From Thermoflexus sp. (GTDB lineage Bacteria; Chloroflexota; Anaerolineae; Aggregatilineales; Aggregatilineaceae), in assembly GCA_020724465.1 (NCBI GenBank), contig DYGX01000005.1:62001-126000 (forward strand): a stretch of DNA of 64,000 nucleotides. The letters run 5' to 3'. Below, one piece after another: positions 9,501 through 18,730 of this stretch. The position numbers and the translations under genes were made by a program. How positions within the stretch are numbered: position 1 is the stretch's first letter; each line of letters starts with the position of its first letter. Under the pieces are notes generated by a model. The model was not told the origin of the DNA. It saw only the letters and a program-made list of their open reading frames with translations, and did no database searches.

Positions 9501-12500
9501 ACGCATTCGACGCGCGGGCGCTCGGCTTTGTGTCCGCGCTGGCCGCGGAAACCTCTCTGGCGGTCGCCAACGCGCGCCGCTTCCAGGCCCAGCTCGAAGC
9601 CAACCGCCAGCTTCGCATCCGCGCCGACCGTATGGATCGCATTTTCGAGGTGGGCGAGCTGTTCCGCCGGGGCGCCTCGCTGGAAGAACTGCTGGCCGAG
9701 GTGGCCGAGGGCGTGCGCGAGACGGTGGGGTTCAACTCGGTGCTGATCAGCCTCGTCGACGAGGACGAGGGGGTTCTGCGCCGCACGGCGTATGCCGGGC
9801 TGTCGCAGGCCACCTTCGAGCAGATGCGCCGCGTCACGCCGCCGCTGGCCCAGGCCCGCAGCCTGATGCAGCCGGAATATCAGGTCAGCCACAGCTATTT
9901 CCTGCCGGCGGAAGGGGCCGAAGCGCTGATCGAAGGGCTGCCGACGCTGCAGGTGATTGAGGAGCGGATGGGTCCCGGCGCGCGGGCGTGGCACCCGGAC
10001 GACCTGCTGCTGGTGCCGTTCTACGGCGCGGGCGGGCGGCTGCTGGGGCTGATGAGCGTGGATGAGCCGCGCTCGGGCCGCCGTCCCGATCAGGCTACGG
10101 TCGAGGCGCTGGAAGTCTTCGCGGGGCAGGCCGCCTTCAGCATCGAGAACTACCGCCTGATCGCGCGCATCCAGCAGGAAGCCGAAGCCACCCGGCGCGA
10201 GCGCGACCGCCTGGCGCAACTTCACCTGGTTGCCAGCGAGATCCAGCGCGCGGCGGACGTTCCCGCGCGCTTGCAGGTCGTCGCCGATGGGATTCACCAG
10301 GCCGGGTGGGGCAAGGTCTTCATTACGCTGCGCGACGAGCGCCTGGAGCCGACCGCGCTGATCCAGGCCGGTTTCACCCCCGAAGAAGCGAGCCGGCTCG
10401 ACGTCCAGCCTGGCAAGGTCTGGCGGGCGTGGATCAGCGATCTGGCCTTCCACGAGCTGAAGCTCGGCGCGGGCTACTACCTGCGCTACGACCGCCCCTG
10501 GGTGCGCCAGCATGTCTACGAGGGCCGGCCGCCCGTCCCGGCGGAAGTCGGCCCTGGCGAGTGGCACCCGGAAGACACGCTCTATTTGACGCTGGTCGGA
10601 CAGGATCAGAAGCGCATCATCGGCATCATCGGGATGCGCGATCCGGTGGATGGGCGTGTGCCGACCGCGTCATCGCTCCAGCCGTTCGAACTGTTCGCGT
10701 CGCAGGCGGCGGCAGCCATCGAGACGACCCGCCTGTATCTGGAGACGGTCCGCGCCGCCGAGCAGGAAGCCCGCCTGAACGCGCTGATGGAGGCGGTTTC
10801 CAGCTCGCTGCAGCCGGAAGCCATCATCGAGGCGATCGCGGTTGGGCTGCAGCAGATGATCCCGTTCACCCGGCTGCACGTCGCGCTGGGCGATCCGGAC
10901 ACGCCGCTGCTCGACGTGTGGCGGGCGCTCGTCGCGCTGGACGGTGCGATCGCGGTCGAACGGGGCGAGCCGCTGCCCGCCGAAGACACCGCCTTGCGGC
11001 TGGCCTACGACGAGCGCGAGCCGCGCATTTACGCGCTGGAGCGCGACGAAGCGACGCGCGCGCGGCTGGCGGACCTGCGCGCCTGGTACGGCGCCGGCGA
11101 GCGCAGCAGCCTGATTGTGCCGATGATCGCCGGCGGCCAGCCCATCGGCGCGCTGCACCTGGGCAGCGAGCTGGAAGGCGCGCCCGGCTTCCGCGAGAAC
11201 CTGACGCTGATCCAGCGTCTGGCGAACCTGTCGGCGGTGGCGCTCGACAACGCGCGCCTGTTCGCGGCGGCCCAGCAGCGCGCCGCCGAACTGGACGCTC
11301 AGGCGCGGCGGCTGGGCCTGATCAACCGCGTCTCGACGCGCGTCAGCGAATCGCTTGACCCCGAAGAAATCTACCAGACCGCCCTCCACGAGCTACAGGC
11401 TGTGCTCGGCGCGCAGTACGGCGGCGTGGTGATCTACGAGGACGCCACGACAGGCCGCCTGGTGCTCGACACGCATCCCGAGGCCAGCGCTGAGGCCGAC
11501 GTGCGCATCACCCTGGTCGACAACCCCTCGGTCGAGCAGGTGCGCCGCACCCAGCGCCCGCTGGTTTCACGGGATGTGATGGACGACCCGCGCTTCGTGC
11601 CGGATCGTCCTGTTCTGGGCGCGCGCGGCACCCGCGCTCTGATGGTCATTCCGCTGATCGTCGGCGACGAGGTGATCGGCTCGATCGGGCTGGACTTCAC
11701 CGAGCCGCGCACCTTCACCGAGGCCGAGATCGAGCTGGCCGGGACGATCGCCAGCCAGGTTTCGCTGGCGCTGGACAAGGCCCGCCTGCTGCGCGAGGCC
11801 GAGCAGCGCGCCCGCGAGCTGGATCAGCAGGCGCAGCGTCTGGCGTTCCTCAACCGCGTCTCGGCCAAACTGACCGGCACGCTGGACCCGGACGAGCTGT
11901 ACCGCATCGTGCTGACCGAGCTGCAAGAGGCGCTCGGCGTGCAGTACGGCGGCCTGATGCTTATCCAGGAAGACGGCGCGATCTCGCGGCTGGTGCTCAG
12001 CACGCACCCGTTCGACGTGGACGCCCCGGCCGATATCACCGTGCCGGTGCAGGGCAACCCGATCGCGGAGTACATCCTCAGCACGCACCAGCCGTTTGTG
12101 GCTGAAGACCTGCTCAACGACCCGCGCTTCGAGCCGATGTGGGAAATCCAAGAGGCGCGCGGCGTGCGCGCAATGCTGATCGTGCCGGTGATCATGGGGG
12201 GCCGCGTGATCGGCACGATTGGGCTGGACTCGAACGTGCCGCGCCGCTTCACCGAGGCGGAGATCGAGCTGGCGATGACGACCGCCAACCAGGCCGCGAT
12301 CGCCATCGAAAAGGCGCGCCTCTTTACCGAAGCTCAGCAGCGCGCGATCGCGCTCGACGAGCAGGCGCAGCGCCTGGCCCTGGTGAACCGCGTCTCGACC
12401 CGCCTGGCGCAGACCCTCGACCCGCAGGAACTCTACCGCATTGTGCTGGCGGAGCTGGTCGAGGCGCTGGACGTGCAGCTTGGCGGCCTGGTCTTGTTCG

Positions 12501-15500
12501 AGAGCGAAACGATGGGCCGGCTGGTGCTCAGCTACCCGTTCGAAGCCGCCACACCCGATCTCACCTTGCGGCTGGAAGGCAACCTGTCGATCGAGCACGT
12601 CCGCAAGACGCACCGCCCGCTGGTGTCGGTCGATGTGCTCAGCGACCCGCTGTTCGAGGCGGCCTGGGATGTGCTGCGCCAGCGCGGGACGCAGTCGCTG
12701 ATGATCGTCCCGCTGCTGGTCGGCGACACGGTGATCGGCACGATCGGGCTGGACTCGACCGTGCGGCGCGAGTTCACCGACGCGGAAGTCGAGCTGGTGC
12801 AGACGATCGCCAGCCAGGCTTCGCTGGCCGTCGAGAAGGCACGCCTCTACAACGAGACGCTCGGCCTGACGATTTTCAACCAGGCAGTGGTCGAGTCGAT
12901 CCGGCAGGGGATCATCGTGCTGGACCGCGACCTGCACGTCCGCCGTGTCAACCGTTTCATGATCGAGCATTACGGCTGGGGGACGGACGCGGTGGGCCAG
13001 CCGTTGTTCGCCTACCGGCCCGACTACGAGCAGTTTCTGCGCCAGCCGATCGCTGTGGCGCTGGAGCGGGGCGAGCCGCAGGCGCAGTTCGAGGTGGAGC
13101 GCGGCGGCGGCAACGGCCACCGCTCGATCCGTAACTATTACGTCTATCCGATGCAGGAAGGCACGACCGTAACCGGCATCGTGCTGCTGGTCGAAGACGT
13201 GACGGAACGCGCCCTGCTCGAAGCCGACCTCAGCTCGCGCGCGATGCAGATGGCGGCGCTGTCCGAGGTGTCCAGCCAGATCACCTCGACGCTGGAAGCC
13301 GACGAGGTGGTGGAGCTGATCCTCGACGCGCTTGACCGCGTGATCCCCTACGACGGCGTGTCGCTCTGGCTGCGCGAGCCGGAGCGCGAGGAACTGCGGA
13401 TCGTGGCTGCGCGCGGCTACCGCGACCCGGATTCGCCCGATGCCGACGAGCTGGTCGGCCTGAGCGTCGAGATCGCCTATAGCCCGCTGTTCCGCGAAAT
13501 GGCCGAGCGGGCGCAGGTGATCAACGCGGGGGATGTGAGCGCGGGCGACGAGCGTTTCCCCTACGGCTCGGCGGCGATCTATAAGAACTGGCTCGGCGCG
13601 CCGCTGATCAGCAAGGGCCGGGTGGTGGGCGTGCTGACGCTGGAGAAGCGCGAGCCGCACTTCTACACCGCGCTCCACGAGCAGCTTGCGCTGACCTTCG
13701 CCAACCAGGCGGCGGTCGCGCTGGACAACGCGCAGCTTTTCGAGGAGACGCGCGCCCGCGCGATCGCGCTCGACGAGCAGGCGCAGCGCCTCGCGCTGCT
13801 CAACCGCGTGTCGCTGGCGCTGGCCCAATCGCTCGATATGGAGAACATCCTGGAGATCGCCCTGCGCGAAACCGCGATCGCGCTCGATATCTCCGAAGGC
13901 TCGGCCATGCAGATCGAGCATCCCAGCCAGATTGGCCACGCCGTTGTTGATTATCCGCGCGGCGATATGCCGCCGGACAAGGTCATTGACCTGAGCGCAA
14001 GCCCGATCTTCGAGCGCGTGCGCGACAGCCTGATCCCGCTGGTGATCGAGAACGTCTCCGCCGACCCGCACCGCGACGAGCTGCGCGCCATGATGCGCCG
14101 CGACGACGTGTCCAGCACGATGCTCGTGCCCCTGGTCATCGGCGGGATCGTGATCGGCATCCTGCGGCTGGACTCGGTCGAGCCGCGCCAGTTCTCGATG
14201 GCCCAGATCGAGCTGGCGCAAACCATCGCCAGCCAGGCGGCGATCGCGGTCCAGAACGCCTCGCTGTTCGAGCAGTCGTCGGTCCGCACGCGCGAGCTTG
14301 AGACGCTCTTTGAATCGGCCCAGGCCACCGCCATGACGCTCGACCTGGACGAGGTGACCCGGCGCGTGACCGAGCAGGTCTTCAACGCGCTGCGGGCCGA
14401 TACCTGCGCGGTCTATCTGTGGGATGACGTCAACGACTGGCTGGAACTGCGCGGCGCGCTTCGCGCACAGGATGAGCAGGTGCCCGCCCGGTTGGGCGAG
14501 CGCGTCAACCTGGCCGAGTATCCGCTGCGCCAGCGCGCACTCGACGAGCGGCGCCTGATTGTGGCGCGCGCGGGCGACCCCGACCTGCCGCCGGGCGAAG
14601 CGGCACTCTTCACCCGCCACCAGTCGGCCAGCCGCCTGCTTCTGCCGCTGGTCGTCAACGAGGTGTCGATCGGGCTGGTCGAGGTCGAGACGCTCGACCC
14701 CATGCGCTTCTTCAAATCCGAGGAACTGCGTCTGGCGCGGACGATGGCGAGCCAGGCCGCGATCGCGATCGAGAACGCGCGCCTGCAAACCGAGACACGC
14801 CGCACGGTCGAGGAACTGTACATCATCAACGATCTCTCGGCGGCGCTGTCCTCGGCGACGAGCCTCGACGAGCTGCTGGCCGTGCTGGACGCGCAGCTTC
14901 CGCGCCTGACCAAAGCCGAGGCGATCTACGTGGCGCTGTACGACCGCGCGAGCGAGACGGTAACCTTCCCGCTGGCGACCTCGGTGCGCGAGGGGCGCGC
15001 GCTGGATCTGCCGCCGCGCCCGCTCGGCAACGACGAGTTCTCGGTCATCATCCGCCGCCAGGTCCCGCTGCTGCTGGTGGGCGATCGCGTCCGGGCGGTG
15101 CAGAGCAACCTGGGGATCCAGACGATCCTGCCGCCCGAGGCGCGGGCCTTTGTCGGCGTGCCGCTCTTCGCGGGCGAGCAAATCATCGGCGCCCTGGCCG
15201 TGCGCGACGACGACGACCCGCTGGCATTCAGCAGCGACGATCAGCGGCTGCTCACGACGGTCGCGTCGCAGCTTGGCGTGGCGATTCAGAGCGCGCGCTT
15301 GCTCGAACAGCTTCGCGAGCTGGCCGAAGACCTGGAGCGGCGCGTCGAGGAGCGCACTGCCGAGCTGGACCGCGAGCGCCAGCAGCTTTCGACCCTCTAC
15401 CAGATCACGACCGAGCTGGCGACCAGCCTGGACATCCAGCGGCTGCTCAACCGCGCGCTGGAGATGGTGGCCGAGGCGACCGGCGCCACCCAGGGCACGA

Positions 15501-17065
15501 TCTTCGCCCTCGATCCGGTCAGCGGGCGGCTGGAGATGCGCGCGCGCATCGGGTGGCCGCTGGATGAGGCCGCCCTCGAAGACGCGCCGCACTCGCTGGC
15601 TCAAGACGAAGGGCTGGCCGGTTGGGCGGTCCAGCAGCATCAGAATGTGATCGTCGACGACGTGCAGCAGGACCCGCGCTGGCTGCGCCTCTCACCGGCG
15701 GACGATCTGGCGCGCGCGGCGCTGGTCGCGCTGATCGCCGCGGCGGACGAGGTCCTGGGCGTGATGATGCTGACCAGCACACAGCCGGGTGCCTTCACCG
15801 CCGATCATTTGCGGCTGGTCAGCGCCTCGACCAACCAGATCGCCAACGCCATGAACAACGCCGAGCTGTACAGCCTGATCCGCGATCAGGCTGAGCAGTT
15901 GGGCGCCATGCTGCGCCAGGAACAGGTCGAGGCGACCAAGAGCGCCGCCATTCTGGACTCGGTGGCGGATGGGGTGATGGTCGCCGACCAGACGGGCCAG
16001 GTGATCGGCTTTAACTCCACCGCCGAGCGCATTCTGGGGCTTCCGGCCAGCCAGGTGTTGGGGCAGCAGACGTCCGCCGTGGCCGGGCTGTACGGCAGCA
16101 GCGGGCGCTGGCTGGAGCGCGTCAACCACTGGCTGGAGCATCCGCACGAGTACCAGCCGGGCGAGTTTCTCGAAGAGCGCCTGGAGCTTGAGGATGGGCG
16201 CGTGATCAGCGTGCGCCTCTCGCCGGTGTACCTGGGCGACCAGTTCTTGGGGACCGTGTCGGTCTTCCGCGACATCACGCGCGATGTCGAGGTCGATCGC
16301 CTCAAGAGCGAGTTTGTGGCGACCGTCTCGCACGAATTGCGCACGCCGATGACCTCGATCAAGGGCTATGCCGATCTGCTGCTGCTCGGCGCGGCGGGCG
16401 CGATCTCCGAACAGCAGCAATACTTCCTTGAGGTGATCAAACAGAACGCGGATCGCCTGAGCATCCTGGTTAACGATTTGCTCGACATCTCGCGCATCGA
16501 CCAGCAGCGCGTCGAGCTGAAGTTTGACGCGGTCCCGGTGAGCGTGGTGTTGCAGGGGGTGCTGTCTCATCTGCGCGGGCGCAGCGAGGACGAGCGCCGC
16601 GATATGAACCTGGTTCTCGATTTGCCCGATGATGTCGACCTGACGGTGTGGGCTGACGAAGACAAGCTGGCGCAGATCATGACCAACCTGGCGGACAACG
16701 CCTTCAACTACACGCTGCCGGGCGGGACGGTAACGCTGGCGGCGCGCTCCGGCCCGGTCGGTGGTCGCGTGACGCTGACGGTATCCGACACCGGGATCGG
16801 CATTCCCCCCGAGATCGGCGATCGCGTCTTCGAGCGGTTCTTCCGCGGCGACGAGGGGCAGGAGCTGGTCATGGACACGCCTGGCACCGGGTTGGGGCTG
16901 GCGATCGTGCGCGAGTACGTGGTGATGCTTCACGGGCGCATCTGGTTCGAAAGCGAGGTCGGCAAGGGGACGACGTTCTATGTCGAGCTGCCCGCATCTG
17001 CCGCCGAGCCGCCCGCCGGTGAGGTTCAGCCGGACGCCCAGGCCAGCCCGCTCACCAGGGAGTAG
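6596..17065 (+). CDS. Giant hybrid sensor: about 16 GAF domains, PAS, histidine kinase
   Basis: A protein of 3489 residues in one uninterrupted frame. Residues 3-21 form a single membrane segment or signal anchor, followed by a PAS-like region (about 40-140). About sixteen GAF domains come next, each ending in a helix of the form A-x-Q-x-A-x-A-I-E-N-A-R-L. A PAS domain sits between GAF 11 and GAF 12 (about 2090-2210), and a second PAS precedes the kinase (about 3115-3230). The kinase core has His3246 in SHELRTP, an N box near 3362 (NLADNAFNYT), a G1 box DTGIGIPP and a G2 box GTGLGLAI. It should autophosphorylate and pass phosphate to the receiver proteins encoded on both sides. Typical multi-GAF kinases are much shorter. 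The ligands are unknown. Confidence 0.93.
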   Translation: MIEVYLIITGLIFAAWIALLVRQARRGADADWAASAPIVPVSLVEGDEAVIVAEERGRVVYANDQARAWFGADGGTPSLALMAQMVQPADAFLDLFANAGHTTIRLGPRRLEAVSHPIPGPDGPRVVVVMREMTGAARQAATDFDPLRALMLQTDIAVTVGAGQALGPTIDGLLRIIEQAVPYDAAEVLLWHAESQTLRTVGRTAKLSVTGSLIPPEDQEQVACAVGEGYSGWIALYRQPLLIHDATARPDYALRPGQPPYQSFLGIPLLLDDRLVGTLELTHRAPDAFTQQDVALLQAVAGQIVAAVEGARLRAEQAARVHELAGLQHISGAISQLGDPPQLFAQLTQRIAHLADAELCGILLYDADEETYRSQAPFYGVPESLVRGHRLNMTPGSALYEALMHRPWWYTNDPDSPVTAALGFDDIQATIPLRRVAIVPMVMGTRRVGLLLVANKHGGQRFNDGDMRALIAFGNQAAMVVENARLYADAQRRSRELGGLQQIAQAIGALRSPEQLYGQITQRVAALMQVEMCGVLLYDPQAHVLVSQRPFFGLEDEESVSFYQLPSPPGSVIYELWQDRPMWYCNDLRRDPLVGDTDLLRMANAVGIRQLALAPLIVRGTRRGVIQVANKRGGEDFTEEDARILSLFAGQVAILIDNAQLYGEMQRRTHQAEGLRVITEFASQARPLHETTEQILIAIANLYEVERVSLALVDDERGQLVFEPANTWGAELDEPLAVDLVGPDAAHSVLVTRRPAISVAGNVPAPYRAVAKRLGWRDVVQVPLVIRDQAIGELAIANRTSGEPYLDSDLQLLGAIATQIAAMLDRLRLYQTTDETLRARVETLEALGQISRSLHQTQEIERILDEVRSAALRSTGARGVSIVLLTPPEDWPAPDDPLVERRFGETQTLGELAPIERAALDAGELVAVDDYAASVWLPVPVRAQSAVCVPLAADDVPLGVLHLYSLEPHAFDARALGFVSALAAETSLAVANARRFQAQLEANRQLRIRADRMDRIFEVGELFRRGASLEELLAEVAEGVRETVGFNSVLISLVDEDEGVLRRTAYAGLSQATFEQMRRVTPPLAQARSLMQPEYQVSHSYFLPAEGAEALIEGLPTLQVIEERMGPGARAWHPDDLLLVPFYGAGGRLLGLMSVDEPRSGRRPDQATVEALEVFAGQAAFSIENYRLIARIQQEAEATRRERDRLAQLHLVASEIQRAADVPARLQVVADGIHQAGWGKVFITLRDERLEPTALIQAGFTPEEASRLDVQPGKVWRAWISDLAFHELKLGAGYYLRYDRPWVRQHVYEGRPPVPAEVGPGEWHPEDTLYLTLVGQDQKRIIGIIGMRDPVDGRVPTASSLQPFELFASQAAAAIETTRLYLETVRAAEQEARLNALMEAVSSSLQPEAIIEAIAVGLQQMIPFTRLHVALGDPDTPLLDVWRALVALDGAIAVERGEPLPAEDTALRLAYDEREPRIYALERDEATRARLADLRAWYGAGERSSLIVPMIAGGQPIGALHLGSELEGAPGFRENLTLIQRLANLSAVALDNARLFAAAQQRAAELDAQARRLGLINRVSTRVSESLDPEEIYQTALHELQAVLGAQYGGVVIYEDATTGRLVLDTHPEASAEADVRITLVDNPSVEQVRRTQRPLVSRDVMDDPRFVPDRPVLGARGTRALMVIPLIVGDEVIGSIGLDFTEPRTFTEAEIELAGTIASQVSLALDKARLLREAEQRARELDQQAQRLAFLNRVSAKLTGTLDPDELYRIVLTELQEALGVQYGGLMLIQEDGAISRLVLSTHPFDVDAPADITVPVQGNPIAEYILSTHQPFVAEDLLNDPRFEPMWEIQEARGVRAMLIVPVIMGGRVIGTIGLDSNVPRRFTEAEIELAMTTANQAAIAIEKARLFTEAQQRAIALDEQAQRLALVNRVSTRLAQTLDPQELYRIVLAELVEALDVQLGGLVLFESETMGRLVLSYPFEAATPDLTLRLEGNLSIEHVRKTHRPLVSVDVLSDPLFEAAWDVLRQRGTQSLMIVPLLVGDTVIGTIGLDSTVRREFTDAEVELVQTIASQASLAVEKARLYNETLGLTIFNQAVVESIRQGIIVLDRDLHVRRVNRFMIEHYGWGTDAVGQPLFAYRPDYEQFLRQPIAVALERGEPQAQFEVERGGGNGHRSIRNYYVYPMQEGTTVTGIVLLVEDVTERALLEADLSSRAMQMAALSEVSSQITSTLEADEVVELILDALDRVIPYDGVSLWLREPEREELRIVAARGYRDPDSPDADELVGLSVEIAYSPLFREMAERAQVINAGDVSAGDERFPYGSAAIYKNWLGAPLISKGRVVGVLTLEKREPHFYTALHEQLALTFANQAAVALDNAQLFEETRARAIALDEQAQRLALLNRVSLALAQSLDMENILEIALRETAIALDISEGSAMQIEHPSQIGHAVVDYPRGDMPPDKVIDLSASPIFERVRDSLIPLVIENVSADPHRDELRAMMRRDDVSSTMLVPLVIGGIVIGILRLDSVEPRQFSMAQIELAQTIASQAAIAVQNASLFEQSSVRTRELETLFESAQATAMTLDLDEVTRRVTEQVFNALRADTCAVYLWDDVNDWLELRGALRAQDEQVPARLGERVNLAEYPLRQRALDERRLIVARAGDPDLPPGEAALFTRHQSASRLLLPLVVNEVSIGLVEVETLDPMRFFKSEELRLARTMASQAAIAIENARLQTETRRTVEELYIINDLSAALSSATSLDELLAVLDAQLPRLTKAEAIYVALYDRASETVTFPLATSVREGRALDLPPRPLGNDEFSVIIRRQVPLLLVGDRVRAVQSNLGIQTILPPEARAFVGVPLFAGEQIIGALAVRDDDDPLAFSSDDQRLLTTVASQLGVAIQSARLLEQLRELAEDLERRVEERTAELDRERQQLSTLYQITTELATSLDIQRLLNRALEMVAEATGATQGTIFALDPVSGRLEMRARIGWPLDEAALEDAPHSLAQDEGLAGWAVQQHQNVIVDDVQQDPRWLRLSPADDLARAALVALIAAADEVLGVMMLTSTQPGAFTADHLRLVSASTNQIANAMNNAELYSLIRDQAEQLGAMLRQEQVEATKSAAILDSVADGVMVADQTGQVIGFNSTAERILGLPASQVLGQQTSAVAGLYGSSGRWLERVNHWLEHPHEYQPGEFLEERLELEDGRVISVRLSPVYLGDQFLGTVSVFRDITRDVEVDRLKSEFVATVSHELRTPMTSIKGYADLLLLGAAGAISEQQQYFLEVIKQNADRLSILVNDLLDISRIDQQRVELKFDAVPVSVVLQGVLSHLRGRSEDERRDMNLVLDLPDDVDLTVWADEDKLAQIMTNLADNAFNYTLPGGTVTLAARSGPVGGRVTLTVSDTGIGIPPEIGDRVFERFFRGDEGQELVMDTPGTGLGLAIVREYVVMLHGRIWFESEVGKGTTFYVELPASAAEPPAGEVQPDAQASPLTRE
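11313..12860 (+). repeat. Tandem duplicated GAF units 9-11 inside the giant kinase
   Basis: Three consecutive units of about 530-540 bases start near 11313, 11840 and 12375. They share NRVS near the start, L-D-P-x-E-L-Y, RLVL, GxIGLD, and the same connecting helix (A-L-D-x-Q-A-Q-R-L). The linker DNA near 12343 is repeated with a 34-base identity near 13757, before GAF 13. This points to recent internal duplication of GAF-linker units. Confidence 0.8.
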
Positions 17066-17076
17066 CGAAAGCACGT

Positions 17077-17460
17077 ATGGCGAAAATTCTCATCGCAGAA
17101 GACGAACGCGATATTCGCGATCTGATCGAGTTCACGCTGAAATACGCGGGACACGAGGTCATCAAGGTGCGGAATGGCGCCGAGGCGGTCGAGATCGCGC
17201 CGCAGGTCAAGCCGGACCTGATCGTGCTCGACGTGCGCATGCCGCGCATGACCGGCTACGAAGCCTGCCGCCTGTTGAAGGAGCGCGACGAAACGCGGCA
17301 CGTCCCGATCGTGTTCCTTTCGGCCAAGGGGCAGCAGAGCGAAATGGAGTCCGGGATCGACGCCGGAGCCTACGATTACATCCTCAAGCCGTTCGCGCCG
17401 GACACGCTCAACCGGCGCATCGCCGAAATCCTGACCAAGTTCGGCATCGACGGAGCGTGA
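17077..17460 (+). CDS. Receiver-only response regulator (CheY-like)
   Basis: A 127-residue stand-alone receiver domain. The acidic pair is in AEDE (8-10), the phosphoacceptor is Asp52 (VLDVRMP) and the conserved Lys104 is in ILKPF. No output domain is present. The gene begins 11 bases after the giant kinase stop, so it is almost certainly its cognate partner or a phosphate shuttle between it and other regulators. Confidence 0.92.
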   Translation: MAKILIAEDERDIRDLIEFTLKYAGHEVIKVRNGAEAVEIAPQVKPDLIVLDVRMPRMTGYEACRLLKERDETRHVPIVFLSAKGQQSEMESGIDAGAYDYILKPFAPDTLNRRIAEILTKFGIDGA

Positions 17461-17505
17461 CATGAGCCGCTGCCGAACCTGTGTCCCGCGCTCGCAGAGT
17501 TTGCC

Positions 17506-18519
17506 ATGAGCGCCATCACCGTCGATTACGACCTGGTGCACTACGAGGTTCTGGGCCGCGGTCGCCCGGTGATCCTGGTGCACGGCTGGCTCGGATCGTG
17601 GCGCTACTGGATCCCCGCCATGCAGCAGATCAGCGTCAAATACCGCACCTATGCGCTCGATCTGTGGGGCTTTGGCGAGAGCGGCAAGGACCCGCGCCGG
17701 TATGCCTTCGACGCCCAGGTGCGCCTGCTCGATCATTTCATGGAGCGGATGGGGATCGCCAAGGCGGCGCTGGTCGGGCATGGGCTGGGCGCCGCGGTGG
17801 TCACGCGCTTTGCGCTGCAGGCTCCGGACCGTGTGCCGCGCCTGATGGCGGTCAGCCCGCCGCTGTTCTGGATACCGCCCGCGCCGGAGACGGCGCCGAC
17901 GCCGCCTGCCCCTTCAGCCAGCACTCCACGCGCTTCGGGTGATGGCGTGGTGGACAGCGAAGCGGAGACAATCGGCCTGCGCACCGAGGATATGGCGGCG
18001 CGGCTGCGCGCGGCGCTGGAACGCGAAGCCGCGCAGCGGGACGCCGCGAGCCAGGCGCCGCCCGCCGCCGACCCTCAGCCGGCTGCGCCCCGCGCCAATC
18101 CCTTGCGCGCGCGGCTTGATACGCTGGACCCGGTCGCGCTGCTTCACCAGCACGTCGAGGCGGGCGCGGACCTCAACAAGCTGCTGGTCGAGGTGCGCAA
18201 AGCCGATCCGCTCGCCGTGGCGCAGACAATCGAGACGCTGGCCGGGGTGGACACGCTGCGCGAGCTGCAACGGCTGGCGATGCCGGTTCTGGCCGTCTAT
18301 GGGGGCGGAGACACACTGCTCCCCAAGCCGGACGACGCGATGCTGGCCGCGCTGCGTGACGGGAACCGGCCCTTCCACGCGATTGAGTTGCCGGGGCTGC
18401 GTCACTTCCCGATGCTGGATGATATTGCCACCTTCAACCGCCTGCTGATGGACTTCCTCGAAGCGGCTGACCCGACCCGCGTCACGGTCAAGGAGCGCTG
18501 GGAGCGGCGGGTACGCTAG
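17506..18519 (+). CDS. Alpha/beta hydrolase paralog lacking the nucleophile
   Basis: A 337-residue alpha/beta hydrolase fold closely related to the protein at 1995-2831 (HGWLGSW, RTYALDLWGFGESG, FMERMGI). The nucleophile elbow reads GHGLG, so Gly93 replaces the catalytic serine. The C-terminal LRHFPML still carries the His. An insertion rich in Ala and Pro (about residues 125-205) separates the cap from the core. The protein is probably not an esterase; a binding, signalling or scaffold role is an inference. It follows the receiver gene by 45 bases, likely in the same transcript. A sequencing error is unlikely, because all three bases of the codon would not change at once. Confidence 0.82.
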   Translation: MSAITVDYDLVHYEVLGRGRPVILVHGWLGSWRYWIPAMQQISVKYRTYALDLWGFGESGKDPRRYAFDAQVRLLDHFMERMGIAKAALVGHGLGAAVVTRFALQAPDRVPRLMAVSPPLFWIPPAPETAPTPPAPSASTPRASGDGVVDSEAETIGLRTEDMAARLRAALEREAAQRDAASQAPPAADPQPAAPRANPLRARLDTLDPVALLHQHVEAGADLNKLLVEVRKADPLAVAQTIETLAGVDTLRELQRLAMPVLAVYGGGDTLLPKPDDAMLAALRDGNRPFHAIELPGLRHFPMLDDIATFNRLLMDFLEAADPTRVTVKERWERRVR

Positions 18520-18685
18520 CGGGCGCGCCCTGCTTCCGCTTCGCTCAGGATGTGCTCAAGCCATTGCGCCTCAAGTTGATTGAGTTCCAGGCAGTCGGTG
18601 GGCCGGACGCAAAGCTATCCCCCTGCTTGCATGCATGAGAAAGTGCTCAGTCTCAGCTATATCCTCTACCCGCGCCGCTGATCGC
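18520..18685. other. Intergenic stretch without recognised features
   Basis: Between the pseudo-hydrolase stop and the thiamine promoter I see only a GC palindrome (GGGCGCGCCC near 18521-18530) that could help end transcription. No gene, repeat or binding site can be supported. Confidence 0.4.
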
Positions 18686-18714
18686 TTGGCAGAACCCCGC
18701 CGCGTTGCTATAGT
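18686..18714 (+). promoter_or_regulatory. Promoter of the thiamine operon
   Basis: TTGGCA (18686-18691) and TATAGT (18709-18714) are 17 bases apart, and TGC directly precedes the -10 (extended -10). It lies just upstream of the TPP aptamer, so the leader RNA would start near 18721. Confidence 0.72.
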
Positions 18715-18730
18715 AAATGGTAACATCAGT

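Noticed and set aside
11567-15640. A 1357-codon open frame on the minus strand inside the giant kinase gene
   Set aside because: It is a mirror frame produced by GC-rich codons and the repeated GAF units. Its translation has no domain and is rich in His/Arg/Gln; the plus strand carries clear GAF motifs throughout.
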